A stretch of 64,000 nt of DNA from Leptolyngbyaceae cyanobacterium JSC-12. GTDB taxonomy: Bacteria > Cyanobacteriota > Cyanobacteriia > Leptolyngbyales > Leptolyngbyaceae. This document shows positions 42,445 through 50,468 of the stretch, piece by piece (the stretch's first letter is position 1; every line of letters begins with the position of its first letter). The translations under genes and the position numbers were made by a program. Location of the stretch: positions 518,723 through 582,722 of the forward strand of contig CM001633.1 in NCBI GenBank assembly GCA_000309945.1, written 5' to 3'. The notes under the pieces are model-generated. The model was given only the letters and a program-made list of their open reading frames with translations, was not told the DNA's origin and ran no database searches.

Positions 42445-43305
42445 TTAATCTTCGGGATGCGCGTAACGCCCAAACAGAAAGTCGAGTGCTTGGTTCCGCA
42501 GAGTGTAATAGTCTGGGTCTTCCATCATTTGTGTACGGTTGCGCGGATGGGGAAAATGAACCTCCATAATTTCACCAATTTTGGCAGCAGGTCCGTTGGT
42601 CATCATAACAATGCGATCTGCCAGGAACAGGGCTTCATCGATGTCGTGGGTGACCATCATGACGGTGATGCGATGCTCTTCCCAAATTTTCACGAGTTCA
42701 TCTTGCAGTTCTTCGCGGGTAATTGCATCCAAGGCTCCAAACGGTTCATCCAGGATCAGAATTTCGGGATAGATGGAGAGAGCACGGGCGATCGAGACGC
42801 GCTGCTTCATGCCACCAGAAAGTTGCCCTGGCTTTTTATGGGCAGCCTCTTCTAAACCCACCATTGCCAAGTGTTCTCGAACGATGTCAGTTTTCTCTTG
42901 CTTGCTTTTCTGGGGGTAAACTGCATTAACGGCTAGGTAGATGTTTTCGTAAGCAGTTTTCCAGGGCAGCAGGGAGTAATTTTGAAACACAACCATGCGA
43001 TCTGGACCAGGACGGTTGATTTTGTTGCCTTTCAAACGCACTTCGCCGCTGGTAGGCTGGTTGAAGCCAGCAATCATATTCAAAAGGGTTGATTTACCAC
43101 AACCGGAATGCCCAATCACGCAGACAAATTCACCTTCCTGCACGGAAAGATTAACACCATCTAGAACGGTACAGTCGCCCTGCGGAGATGGATAGACTTT
43201 AGAAACGTTATCCACTTCCAGAAAGGCTGGTTGTTTTTGGGTCAGTGTGGGTGTTTGTGGACTGGTGAGGGTTTGCATGGGAGTTGTATGAATGTTGGGT
43301 CGCAT
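42445..43305 (-). CDS. nrtD: nitrate ABC transporter ATPase NrtD
   Basis: The second ATPase of the nitrate/nitrite transporter at the cytoplasmic membrane. Walker A is GHSGCGKST, the ABC signature is LSGGMKQRVS, Walker B is ILILDEPFGALD, and the H-loop is MVTHDIDEA. The C-terminal HFPHPRNR and YYTLRNQALDFLF are typical of NrtD. It is 286 residues long with a variable N-terminus; a start at the internal ATG 27 bases downstream (43278) is also possible. It follows nrtC by 84 bases. Confidence 0.95.
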   Translation of the reverse strand: MRPNIHTTPMQTLTSPQTPTLTQKQPAFLEVDNVSKVYPSPQGDCTVLDGVNLSVQEGEFVCVIGHSGCGKSTLLNMIAGFNQPTSGEVRLKGNKINRPGPDRMVVFQNYSLLPWKTAYENIYLAVNAVYPQKSKQEKTDIVREHLAMVGLEEAAHKKPGQLSGGMKQRVSIARALSIYPEILILDEPFGALDAITREELQDELVKIWEEHRITVMMVTHDIDEALFLADRIVMMTNGPAAKIGEIMEVHFPHPRNRTQMMEDPDYYTLRNQALDFLFGRYAHPED

Positions 43306-43389
43306 GGATGAGTTAGAAAAAGGGAGAGGGAAGGGAATGTGTACGATCGCATCTTTATTGTTGTACTTTCCTCATCTCTGTAGCTTTGT

Positions 43390-45396
43390 CTAAGCAGCTA
43401 CTGTTGTGATGTCATCTAAACGAATTTCTTCAATGCGAATGTTGCTGTGAATCGCGAAGCTATTCAGATAGCCAATTGGATCATCCGGGTTGAAAACCAC
43501 TTCATCAAACAATTGGAAGGGTTTACGGTTCGGTTCGCTAGGCGGTAGCCCAACTGCTTGAGCGGCTTCTCGGTAAACATCTAAGCGGTGAGTGCGTTGT
43601 AATATCTCCACCCAGTTTTTAGGAAAAGGTGTGATACCCCAGCGTGCTAATTGGGTCAAAATCCAGAGACTTTCAGAAGGTTGAGGATAGTTACTAGCAT
43701 CTACATAAAACTGGTTAAACCGGAGCAAATTATAGGGTTCTTCACCCATGCCATAGTTGTAGGGATCGATGAATCCAGGACGAGTGTATTCAGGTGCAGA
43801 CCCAACATACTCAGGCTTGCAGAGTAGCTCTAAGATTTCTTCGCGGTTGCGGCGATCGTCACAATATTCGCAAGCTTCGATTAGGGCTTTGACCAGAGCC
43901 AGGTAAGTTTGGGGATGTTGATTTGCCCATTCTTCCTGCACACCCAACACTTTCTCTGGATGCCCTGCCCAAATATCCAGGTCAGTTGCAACAATAATTC
44001 CATGTCCTTCATAGACTGCGCGAGAATTCCAGGGTTCTCCAGCGCAGTACCCGTCAATGTTGTTGGCAATCAAGTTAGATAACATCTGTGCTGGTGGGAT
44101 GACCGCCAGGTTAACTTCCTGGTCAGGATCAATACCACCTGAAGCCAACCAGTATCGCAACATCAGGTTGTGCATGGAGGTGGGATGCACAATGCCTAGA
44201 GTCCGGGATGTTTCGAGGGTTTGCTTGACATGATGCGCAAGGTCTTCCAGCGATCGCACACCTTGATCAAACAAATCCTTGTCTAAGGTAATGGCATTGC
44301 CATTACGGCTTAGCACCAGGGAAGTCACCATAGGTAAGGGGGCTTTGCCACCAAATCCAAGGGTCATGGCAAAAGGCATTCCGGCAACCATTTGAGCAGC
44401 ATCCAACCGTTTTGATGCCATACCTTCTGAAATGGCTTTCCAACTTGGCTCCCGCGACAGGGTAACTTCTTCTAGCCCATGTTTAGTGAAAAAGCCCTTT
44501 TCCTTCGCCACAACTAACGGTGCACAGTCTGTTAAAGGCACAAAGCCAATGTCCAGATTGACTTTCTCTAACCCATGCCGTGCGATCGCCACTGCTTTCT
44601 TTGCCTTGCGTTTCTTATCGCGCTTTTGCTGATTCAAGAAATAGACAATCTCATTCCGCAACGCATAGTAGCTGGGATGGTTGACTACTTCTAGGCGATG
44701 GCGCGGATGAGGGAAAGGCACATCTAGAATCTGCCCAATTTGCGCTTCAGGTCCGTTGGTCATCATGACAATCCGGTCTGAGAGCAGCAGTGCTTCATCC
44801 ACGTCATGGGTAACCATAACGCAGGTAATCTGGCTTTCTTCACAAATGCGCATTAGCTGTTCTTGTAGATTGCCCCGCGTCAGCGCATCCAACGCTCCCA
44901 GCGGTTCATCGAGTAATAACAGTTTGGGACGGATTGCCAGCGCACGAGCGATCGCCACCCGTTGCTTCATCCCACCAGACAGTTCTTTGGGCTTCTTATG
45001 TACCGCATGGCGCAATCCCACCAGGTTAATATGATGTTCCACAATACTGTCACGTTCGGCTTTTGGCAGGTTTTTCATCACCTTGTTGACTGCTAGTTCA
45101 ATATTTTGTTGAACCGTGAGCCAGGGCAACAGTGAATAGTTTTGGAATACAACCATGCGATCAGGTCCAGGTTGGGTAACCTCCCGCCCTTCCAACACAA
45201 CCCCACCATTAGTGGGACGATCCAAGCCAGCCAGGATGTTGAGCAGGGTAGATTTGCCACAGCCAGAGTGACCAATCAGCGACACAAATTCACCCTGCCG
45301 AATCTTCAAATCAATATTTTTGAGCGCAATGTACTGTCCGCCGTTGGGCAGGTCGAAGACGCGATCGATGTGGTCAACTTCTACAAAGAAAGACAT
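43390..45396 (-). CDS. nrtC: nitrate ABC transporter ATPase with binding-protein-like domain NrtC
   Basis: A 668-residue fusion. Residues about 1-255 are an ABC ATPase (Walker A GHSGCGKST, signature LSGGMKQRV, Walker B LLLLDEPLGALD). Residues about 280-660 resemble NrtA (LDIGFVPLTDCAPLVVAKEKG and EPWNSRAVYEGHG). In Synechococcus the C-terminal domain senses nitrogen status and lets ammonium inhibit nitrate uptake. The linker is rich in Lys. The gene begins after a 214-base gap behind nrtB that contains a repeat-like filler. Confidence 0.97.
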   Translation of the reverse strand: MSFFVEVDHIDRVFDLPNGGQYIALKNIDLKIRQGEFVSLIGHSGCGKSTLLNILAGLDRPTNGGVVLEGREVTQPGPDRMVVFQNYSLLPWLTVQQNIELAVNKVMKNLPKAERDSIVEHHINLVGLRHAVHKKPKELSGGMKQRVAIARALAIRPKLLLLDEPLGALDALTRGNLQEQLMRICEESQITCVMVTHDVDEALLLSDRIVMMTNGPEAQIGQILDVPFPHPRHRLEVVNHPSYYALRNEIVYFLNQQKRDKKRKAKKAVAIARHGLEKVNLDIGFVPLTDCAPLVVAKEKGFFTKHGLEEVTLSREPSWKAISEGMASKRLDAAQMVAGMPFAMTLGFGGKAPLPMVTSLVLSRNGNAITLDKDLFDQGVRSLEDLAHHVKQTLETSRTLGIVHPTSMHNLMLRYWLASGGIDPDQEVNLAVIPPAQMLSNLIANNIDGYCAGEPWNSRAVYEGHGIIVATDLDIWAGHPEKVLGVQEEWANQHPQTYLALVKALIEACEYCDDRRNREEILELLCKPEYVGSAPEYTRPGFIDPYNYGMGEEPYNLLRFNQFYVDASNYPQPSESLWILTQLARWGITPFPKNWVEILQRTHRLDVYREAAQAVGLPPSEPNRKPFQLFDEVVFNPDDPIGYLNSFAIHSNIRIEEIRLDDITTVAA

Positions 45397-45610
45397 AAAT
45401 CAAAGAGGAATTAAGGGGAATGGGGAATGGGAAGAGGATAGGAAAAAGAGGGAAAGGATGAGGAAGAAGGGGAGAGTGTGGTGGAGAAGTAGACAGGTGA
45501 ATAGGTGTAGATAGAACCTTGCTTGCTCCCTCCCTTCCTATCTCCCTAACCCCCGACTCCTCTACCTCTCTCGCCTCCTGACTTTTGGCTTCTGAACCGC
45601 CTATTTATCT
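45397..45610. repeat. purine-to-pyrimidine filler inside the nitrate operon
   Basis: The gap between nrtB and nrtC. On the plus strand its lower half (about 45410-45505) consists almost only of A and G with G-runs such as GGGGAATGGGAAGAGG. Its upper half (about 45525-45600) is rich in C and T with CTCCCTCCCTTCC and CCTCCTGACTTTT. It has no gene. Similar sequence occurs at about 8865-8960, 13525-13650 and 52484-52700. If the arms pair they could form a long imperfect hairpin in the nirA-operon mRNA. Confidence 0.6.
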
Positions 45611-46441
45611 CTATTTATCTGAACTCACTAACGTCGCCAGAAAGCCAACCAACTTATCAAGCAAGAAGCCCACAATACCGATGTAAATCAGTGCCAGGAT
45701 TACTTCGCTAATTGCGCCACCGTTGTAAGAGTTCCAGATGAAGAAGCCAATTCCGGTGTCTCCCCGCAACATTTCGGCAGCGACAATTGCCAACCATGCC
45801 AACCCAATTCCTAGCTTTAACCCCGTGAACATATAAGGCACGATGGATGGCAACAAAATATCAAAGAAGTATTCGCGGCTGGATAAACGCAGCACCTTTG
45901 CAACGTTTTTGTAGTCTTGCGGCATTTGTTGTACACCAACCGCTGTGTTGTAGATGATGGGCCAGATGGCAGTGACAAAGATAATGAAGATCCCAGCAGG
46001 ACCGGAATTCTTGAAAATAGCAAGGGCGATTGGTAACCAAGCAAGCGGTGGAACTGTCCGAAGCACCTGAAACATGGGATCAACGGCTTCATAAAGAACA
46101 GGAATTGCTCCGATTAGTACTCCGACCAAAATTCCAACTATGGCTGCCAGTGAATAACCAACGGCAACCCGCTGAAGGCTTGCCAAAGTTTGCCAGCCTA
46201 ATCCTTTATCATCCCCTTCCATGTAGAATGGGTTGATGATAAGAGGATCCCAGGTGTCTTGAACAACCTGAATTGGACCGGGTAGGGTTTGGGTTAATTG
46301 AGCAAACATTTGCCACAGTGCCAAGGCGATAACTAGCGCAATCACTGGAGCCAATAGCTGACGGGCATTTTTCTGAAAATAAGCGGGTAAATTGGAAAAG
46401 AACGTGGCTGGAAAACTACTGATGTCTGCGCGTGTTGCCAT
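45611..46441 (-). CDS. nrtB: nitrate ABC transporter permease NrtB
   Basis: The membrane-spanning subunit of the nitrate transporter, about 276 residues from the ATG at 46441. It has about six helices. The binding-protein-dependent permease motif that contacts the ATPases is DYKNVAKVLRLSSREYFFDILLPSIVPYMFTG. AWLAIVAAEMLRGDTGIGFFIWNSYN is characteristic of NrtB/CmpB. A longer frame from 46516 adds 25 residues that are not family-like. It lies 108 bases downstream of nrtA. Confidence 0.95.
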   Translation of the reverse strand: MATRADISSFPATFFSNLPAYFQKNARQLLAPVIALVIALALWQMFAQLTQTLPGPIQVVQDTWDPLIINPFYMEGDDKGLGWQTLASLQRVAVGYSLAAIVGILVGVLIGAIPVLYEAVDPMFQVLRTVPPLAWLPIALAIFKNSGPAGIFIIFVTAIWPIIYNTAVGVQQMPQDYKNVAKVLRLSSREYFFDILLPSIVPYMFTGLKLGIGLAWLAIVAAEMLRGDTGIGFFIWNSYNGGAISEVILALIYIGIVGFLLDKLVGFLATLVSSDK

Positions 46442-46549
46442 GATACGTGTCGAAGGTTCTTTGAGGAGTTGAGTAGTTGAAACCTTGGAGCGGAGCGTAG
46501 AGTATTGAGTTGACAAAATCAGTCAAACCCAATACTCATCAATCAACAA

Positions 46550-47893
46550 TTAAGCTTTGAGATCTTTGATTTTGAGGCTCTTGAGGTAAGCCTCAGGATC
46601 TTCTGGATCGAATTTGACTCCATCAAAAAAGGTCTCGACCCCGCGAGAAGTAGTCTTAGGAATATCCGCTGCTGCCACACTTAAGCTCTTAGCTGCTTCG
46701 CGCCATATGTCTTCTCGATTTACTTTTTTCACCAATGCTTTCGCATCTAGGTCGCCTGGCAAATAGCCCCAACGCTTTTCTTCTGTGATAAACCACAGGT
46801 CATGACTCTGATAAGGATAGGAGGCGCTGTTTTCGCCATCCTTCCAAAACTTCATCAAGTGAGGGCTATTTTCAACCACTTTGCCGTTGCCATAGTCAAA
46901 TTTACCCTTGGCGCGATCGACGATGTCTTTAGCGGGTGCTTTGAAGTACTCGCGCTTGGAACAGATTTCTGCCATCTCTTCCTTGTTTTCCATCTTGTCG
47001 CACCACTGTTGTGCTTCCATTACCGCCATTAACAAAGCTTTTGCGGCTTTAGGATTCTTATCAACCCAATCTGCCCGTAAGGTGAAGGCTTTTTCAGGAT
47101 GTCCGTTCCAGAATTCACCCGTAGTGATAGCAGTGTAGCCAATCCCTTGATTCACGAGTTGGGCGTTCCAGGGTTCGCCTACGCAGAAGGCCTCCATTTG
47201 CCCCTCTTTCATATTGGAAACCATTTGGGGTGGCGGAATCACAATCAGAGAAGTATCTTTGCCAGGGGTAATCCCACCAGCAGAAAGCCAGTAACGCATC
47301 CACAGATCATGGGTGCCACCGGGGAAGGTAACAGCGCATTTCACTTCTTTACCACTGGACTTTGCTTTAGCGAATGCTTCTTTCAAGGCATTGCTTTCAA
47401 CACCAACCTTTAAATCCTTGTAAGTCTTAGATACTGAGATGCCTTGCCCATCCAGGTTGATGCGTGCCAGGACGTACATAGGGACAGGCTTGCCATCGGT
47501 GATTTTTCCGGTAGTCATCAAGTAGGGCATAGGAGACAAGATGTGTGCTCCATCAATCCCCCCACCTTGAGAACCAGTGACCAGGTTATCACGAGTGGCT
47601 GCCCAGGAAGTTTGCTTCACCAACTTGACATCTTTCATACCGTACTTGGCGAACATGCCTTTCTCTAAAGCAATAATCAGGGGTGCAGAGTCGGTGAGGG
47701 CAATGAAACCCAGGCTGGCATTGGTAACTTCGGGAGCATCGGCAGCACTGACGTTAACCGCGGGAGCCGCACTGGGAGAACTGCTGGTGGAAGAAGCAGT
47801 ATTAGAACCGGAACTGCAACCGTGAATGATCATGCTGCCTGCAGCAGTTGCTCCAGCGGTGATCAGAAATTTGCGTCTGGACAAATTTGACAT
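46550..47893 (-). CDS. nrtA: nitrate-binding lipoprotein NrtA
   Basis: The periplasmic substrate-binding subunit of the nitrate/nitrite transporter, anchored to the cytoplasmic membrane. From the ATG at 47893 (447 residues) it begins with SRRKFLITAGATAAGSM, a twin-arginine signal, ending in the lipobox IIHGC. LGFIALTDSAPLIIALEKG and CVGEPWNAQLVNQGIG are typical of the nitrate/bicarbonate-binding family, and a Ser/Ala-rich spacer follows the Cys. The ATG chosen avoids 15 residues without homology in the longer frame. Confidence 0.96.
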   Translation of the reverse strand: MSNLSRRKFLITAGATAAGSMIIHGCSSGSNTASSTSSSPSAAPAVNVSAADAPEVTNASLGFIALTDSAPLIIALEKGMFAKYGMKDVKLVKQTSWAATRDNLVTGSQGGGIDGAHILSPMPYLMTTGKITDGKPVPMYVLARINLDGQGISVSKTYKDLKVGVESNALKEAFAKAKSSGKEVKCAVTFPGGTHDLWMRYWLSAGGITPGKDTSLIVIPPPQMVSNMKEGQMEAFCVGEPWNAQLVNQGIGYTAITTGEFWNGHPEKAFTLRADWVDKNPKAAKALLMAVMEAQQWCDKMENKEEMAEICSKREYFKAPAKDIVDRAKGKFDYGNGKVVENSPHLMKFWKDGENSASYPYQSHDLWFITEEKRWGYLPGDLDAKALVKKVNREDIWREAAKSLSVAAADIPKTTSRGVETFFDGVKFDPEDPEAYLKSLKIKDLKA

Positions 47894-48041
47894 AGCGTAT
47901 GGAATCCTCAATTTTAATGATGGGAATGTCTTACGCAACGTGAGATGTTGCGGTGATTTGGAGCGACAAAACTAAACCTTGTGTCGGTTCGAATTCGGAG
48001 CCTTTCCTCAGGAAACTTTTCAGGTTTCAAGTTGGAGGCGG

Positions 48042-49622
48042 TTAGGGGTTATCTGAGGTAATATCCAGACTGGATGCGATCGCACCTGCTGGACGGGCTT
48101 GTGCACCAAAGTTTTGAATCAACAAGTCTCGCAAAACGGGTTTAAGGTCTTCACAGGGAATGCCTTTGCGGACACATTCGCCCAATTCAGCTTCCTTGCC
48201 AACTTTTCCACCCATATAGAGGTCAACACCATCAACGGCTTTGCCATCTTTACGGGTTTTGGTACCCATCAAGCCAATGTCTGCCACCTGAGGTTGTCCA
48301 CAGGAGTTTGGGCAACCTGTCCAATGAATCCGCACCGGTCGAGGGCAGTAAAGTTCTTGATCTAGCTCTCTTGCCATTGCCAGTGCTCGATTCTTGGTTT
48401 CAATCAAAGCGAAATTGCAAAACTGAGCACCCGTGCAGGAAACCAGCGACCGTACCAGTGGGGTTGGGTTAATCAAAAAGCGACTTAGCAACGGCTCATT
48501 CAGCAGAGGAGCCAGGCGTGAGTCGGGCACATTGGGAATAATGATGTTTTGCTCAACGGTGAGGCGGAGTTCTCCACTGCCATATACCTCTGCAATCCGA
48601 GCCAAGTCAAACATATCGGGGGCGTACAATCGTCCAACAGGAACGTGCAATCCCACATAGTTCAACCCTGGTTGCTTTTGGGCATGAATGCCAATATGGT
48701 CGCGCTTATCCCAAACAATTTCGTCTTTAGGAGCAGCTGTTTGCAAGGTGTAGCCTAATTGCTGCTCTACTTCTCGGCGAAAACGCTCCACCCCCCATTC
48801 ATCAATCAACCACATTAAACGGGCTTTTTGACGGTTAGCACGTAAGCCATGGTTGCGGTACACAATCAAAATCGCTTCGCATAAGGCTACCACATCCCGT
48901 GGATCAACCCAGACATTCATGGGAATGGCAGCAGCACAGCGCTTAGCGGAGAAGAATCCACCCACCAGTACATTGAACCCAAGGAGACCATTTTTGTAAG
49001 CAGGAACAAAGGCAATGTCGTTGATTTCGGCATGAACAGAATTATCTCGGCAGCCTGCGATCGCAATATTGAACTTGCGTGGCAGGTTTGTAAACGATGG
49101 GTTACCCTCACCGTTGTTCGTAATCATGTCTTGCACCTTGCGGCACAATCCTCGTGTATCAATCAACTCATCCGCATCAATTCCTGCAACAGGGGAACCC
49201 GTAATATTGCGCACATTGTCCATACCAGACTGAACACTGGTTAGCCCCGCTTCCTCAAATTGCTTAAAAATGTCTGGAACATCTTCAATCCGAATTCCAC
49301 GAAGTTGAATGTTCTGACGAGTAGTAACATCGGCATTGCCATCCTCGCCGTAGCGCTGTACAACTCCTGCCAATACCCGCATTTGCCCACTGGTGATCAC
49401 ACCGTTTGGGATTCGCATCCGAAGCATAAATTTGCCAGGAGTCACCGGGCGAAAGAATACACCAACCCATTTCAATCGATGGTCGCGATCGGTTTCATCC
49501 ATCGCCTCCCATCCGATTTGGGCAAAGTGCTCCAATTCTGATTTAATTGCCAACCCATCCTTCTCAGCCTTAAATTTTTCAAACTTATTCAGACTCGCTG
49601 CTGCTGGAACAGTGCTTGTCAT
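48042..49622 (-). CDS. nirA: ferredoxin-nitrite reductase
   Basis: Reduces nitrite to ammonium with six electrons from ferredoxin, using siroheme and a [4Fe-4S] cluster. The cluster Cys lie in CTGAQFCNFALIETK and HWTGCPNSCGQPQ. RYGEDGNADVTTRQNIQLRG and RCAAAIPMNVWVDP are also typical. The length of 526 residues is in the family range. The ATG at 49622 has GAAGG upstream; a GTG at 49628 is the alternative. It is the first gene of the operon and lies about 170 bases from the predicted transcription start. Confidence 0.97.
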   Translation of the reverse strand: MTSTVPAAASLNKFEKFKAEKDGLAIKSELEHFAQIGWEAMDETDRDHRLKWVGVFFRPVTPGKFMLRMRIPNGVITSGQMRVLAGVVQRYGEDGNADVTTRQNIQLRGIRIEDVPDIFKQFEEAGLTSVQSGMDNVRNITGSPVAGIDADELIDTRGLCRKVQDMITNNGEGNPSFTNLPRKFNIAIAGCRDNSVHAEINDIAFVPAYKNGLLGFNVLVGGFFSAKRCAAAIPMNVWVDPRDVVALCEAILIVYRNHGLRANRQKARLMWLIDEWGVERFRREVEQQLGYTLQTAAPKDEIVWDKRDHIGIHAQKQPGLNYVGLHVPVGRLYAPDMFDLARIAEVYGSGELRLTVEQNIIIPNVPDSRLAPLLNEPLLSRFLINPTPLVRSLVSCTGAQFCNFALIETKNRALAMARELDQELYCPRPVRIHWTGCPNSCGQPQVADIGLMGTKTRKDGKAVDGVDLYMGGKVGKEAELGECVRKGIPCEDLKPVLRDLLIQNFGAQARPAGAIASSLDITSDNP

Positions 49623-49803
49623 GCTCACCTTCTCTATGAGGAAAACTTGGGAGTGAATTACTTAATCAAACAGCCAACAGAAACTAGCCAATTCCTTGAA
49701 ATCTGGCGCAACGAAAAACCTGTTTTGGTCTACTAAACAAACACTTAGCTAAGAGATTTGTAGAGTTTTGTTTTGGATATCCAGGTCATTCATTGTTAGG
49801 ACT

Positions 49804-49845
49804 ACGTTAGAAGCGAGAAAGAAAAAAAATCGTATAGATGGTTAC
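49804..49845 (-). promoter_or_regulatory. NtcA-activated promoter of the nirA operon
   Basis: The sequence GTATAGATGGTTAC (49832-49845) is a perfect GTA-N8-TAC NtcA box. Reading on the minus strand, 22 bases separate it from TAACGT (49804-49809), which fits the TAN3T -10 box. This is the class II NtcA arrangement (site centred near -41.5, no -35 box). The predicted transcription start is near 49797, leaving a leader of about 175 bases before nirA. Nitrogen limitation should switch the operon on. Confidence 0.88.
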
Positions 49846-50080
49846 AAAATGTTTCCGATCATGAAATTTATTCATGAGTGCTATGCGTTACTAGAATTTC
49901 GTGATTTATAGTGTCGAGATTATTTCCTACGTTAGGAATAATTTTCCGTATAAGCAAAAACTATGCTTTTACTCAGTCTTTTAAGAGGAAAATTCCCTGT
50001 TTTTAAGGCATCTTAAATTTTTAGAGAAGAAATTATTATAAGATATTTCTATATTTGTCCAACGTTTTAAATTTAATTTT

Positions 50081-50094
50081 GTAGTTTTTAATAC
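50081..50094 (+). promoter_or_regulatory. second NtcA box, near the gifA promoter
   Basis: GTAGTTTTTAATAC is another GTA-N8-TAC match. It lies 67 bases upstream of the gifA-like ATG. A -10-like TATATT follows at 50107-50112, only 12 bases downstream. If that is the -10 box, the NtcA site would overlap the -35 region, near -31, where the bound activator would block RNA polymerase. NtcA is known to repress gif genes in Synechocystis. A second -10 candidate is TAGACT at 50125-50130. The flanking 49846-50080 is AT-rich and holds no gene. Confidence 0.6.
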
Positions 50095-50160
50095 AGTTTT
50101 TTCTGATATATTGAAATTGCTATCTAGACTAATTATTTATCTACTACGGAGAGGCGGACT

Positions 50161-50355
50161 ATGGATACCCAGGCTCAGGCTCGTGCACTAATGATTCGTC
50201 ATCAACATCTGATCAAGAACCGTGAACAATGTTTGTTGAGCCGCGCAGCAAATGATGTCGGAATGCCTGCAGAAGCGGTGGCGCGGAGTATTGACCATGG
50301 AAAAACTCACCCTTATCGTCCTGCTTATGATCGCAGCAATGTGGGGCTGAGCTAA
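50161..50355 (+). CDS. gifA: glutamine synthetase inactivating factor IF7 (predicted)
   Basis: A 64-residue basic, probably disordered protein. It begins MDTQAQARALMIRHQH and continues LIKNREQCLLSRA. Arginines fall at positions 8, 21 and 28, which are the three residues reported as key for binding of IF7 to glutamine synthetase in Synechocystis. The length (IF7 is 65 residues) and the ending YDRSNVGLS also fit. IF7 binds and inactivates GlnA when ammonium is plentiful. The ribosome site is GGAGAGG. It is divergent from nirA, has an NtcA box upstream and a terminator after the stop, so it is monocistronic. Confidence 0.8.
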   Translation: MDTQAQARALMIRHQHLIKNREQCLLSRAANDVGMPAEAVARSIDHGKTHPYRPAYDRSNVGLS

Positions 50356-50403
50356 GAGTCAAGACGGTTGTGTGAATCCCTGAAACTCTGAAACCGTTAA
50401 CAG

Positions 50404-50446
50404 ATCGGCATCACAGGCAAATTTCAACTGGGATGCCGATTTTTCT
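50404..50446 (+). terminator. gifA terminator
   Basis: ATCGGCATC (50404-50412) pairs perfectly with GATGCCGAT (50432-50440), followed by TTTTCTT. The loop is 19 bases. It is 48 bases behind the gifA-like stop. It also lies close to the end of the convergent rlmD gene. Confidence 0.8.
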
Positions 50447-50468
50447 TAGCCGTTGCAACTCACAGAAA

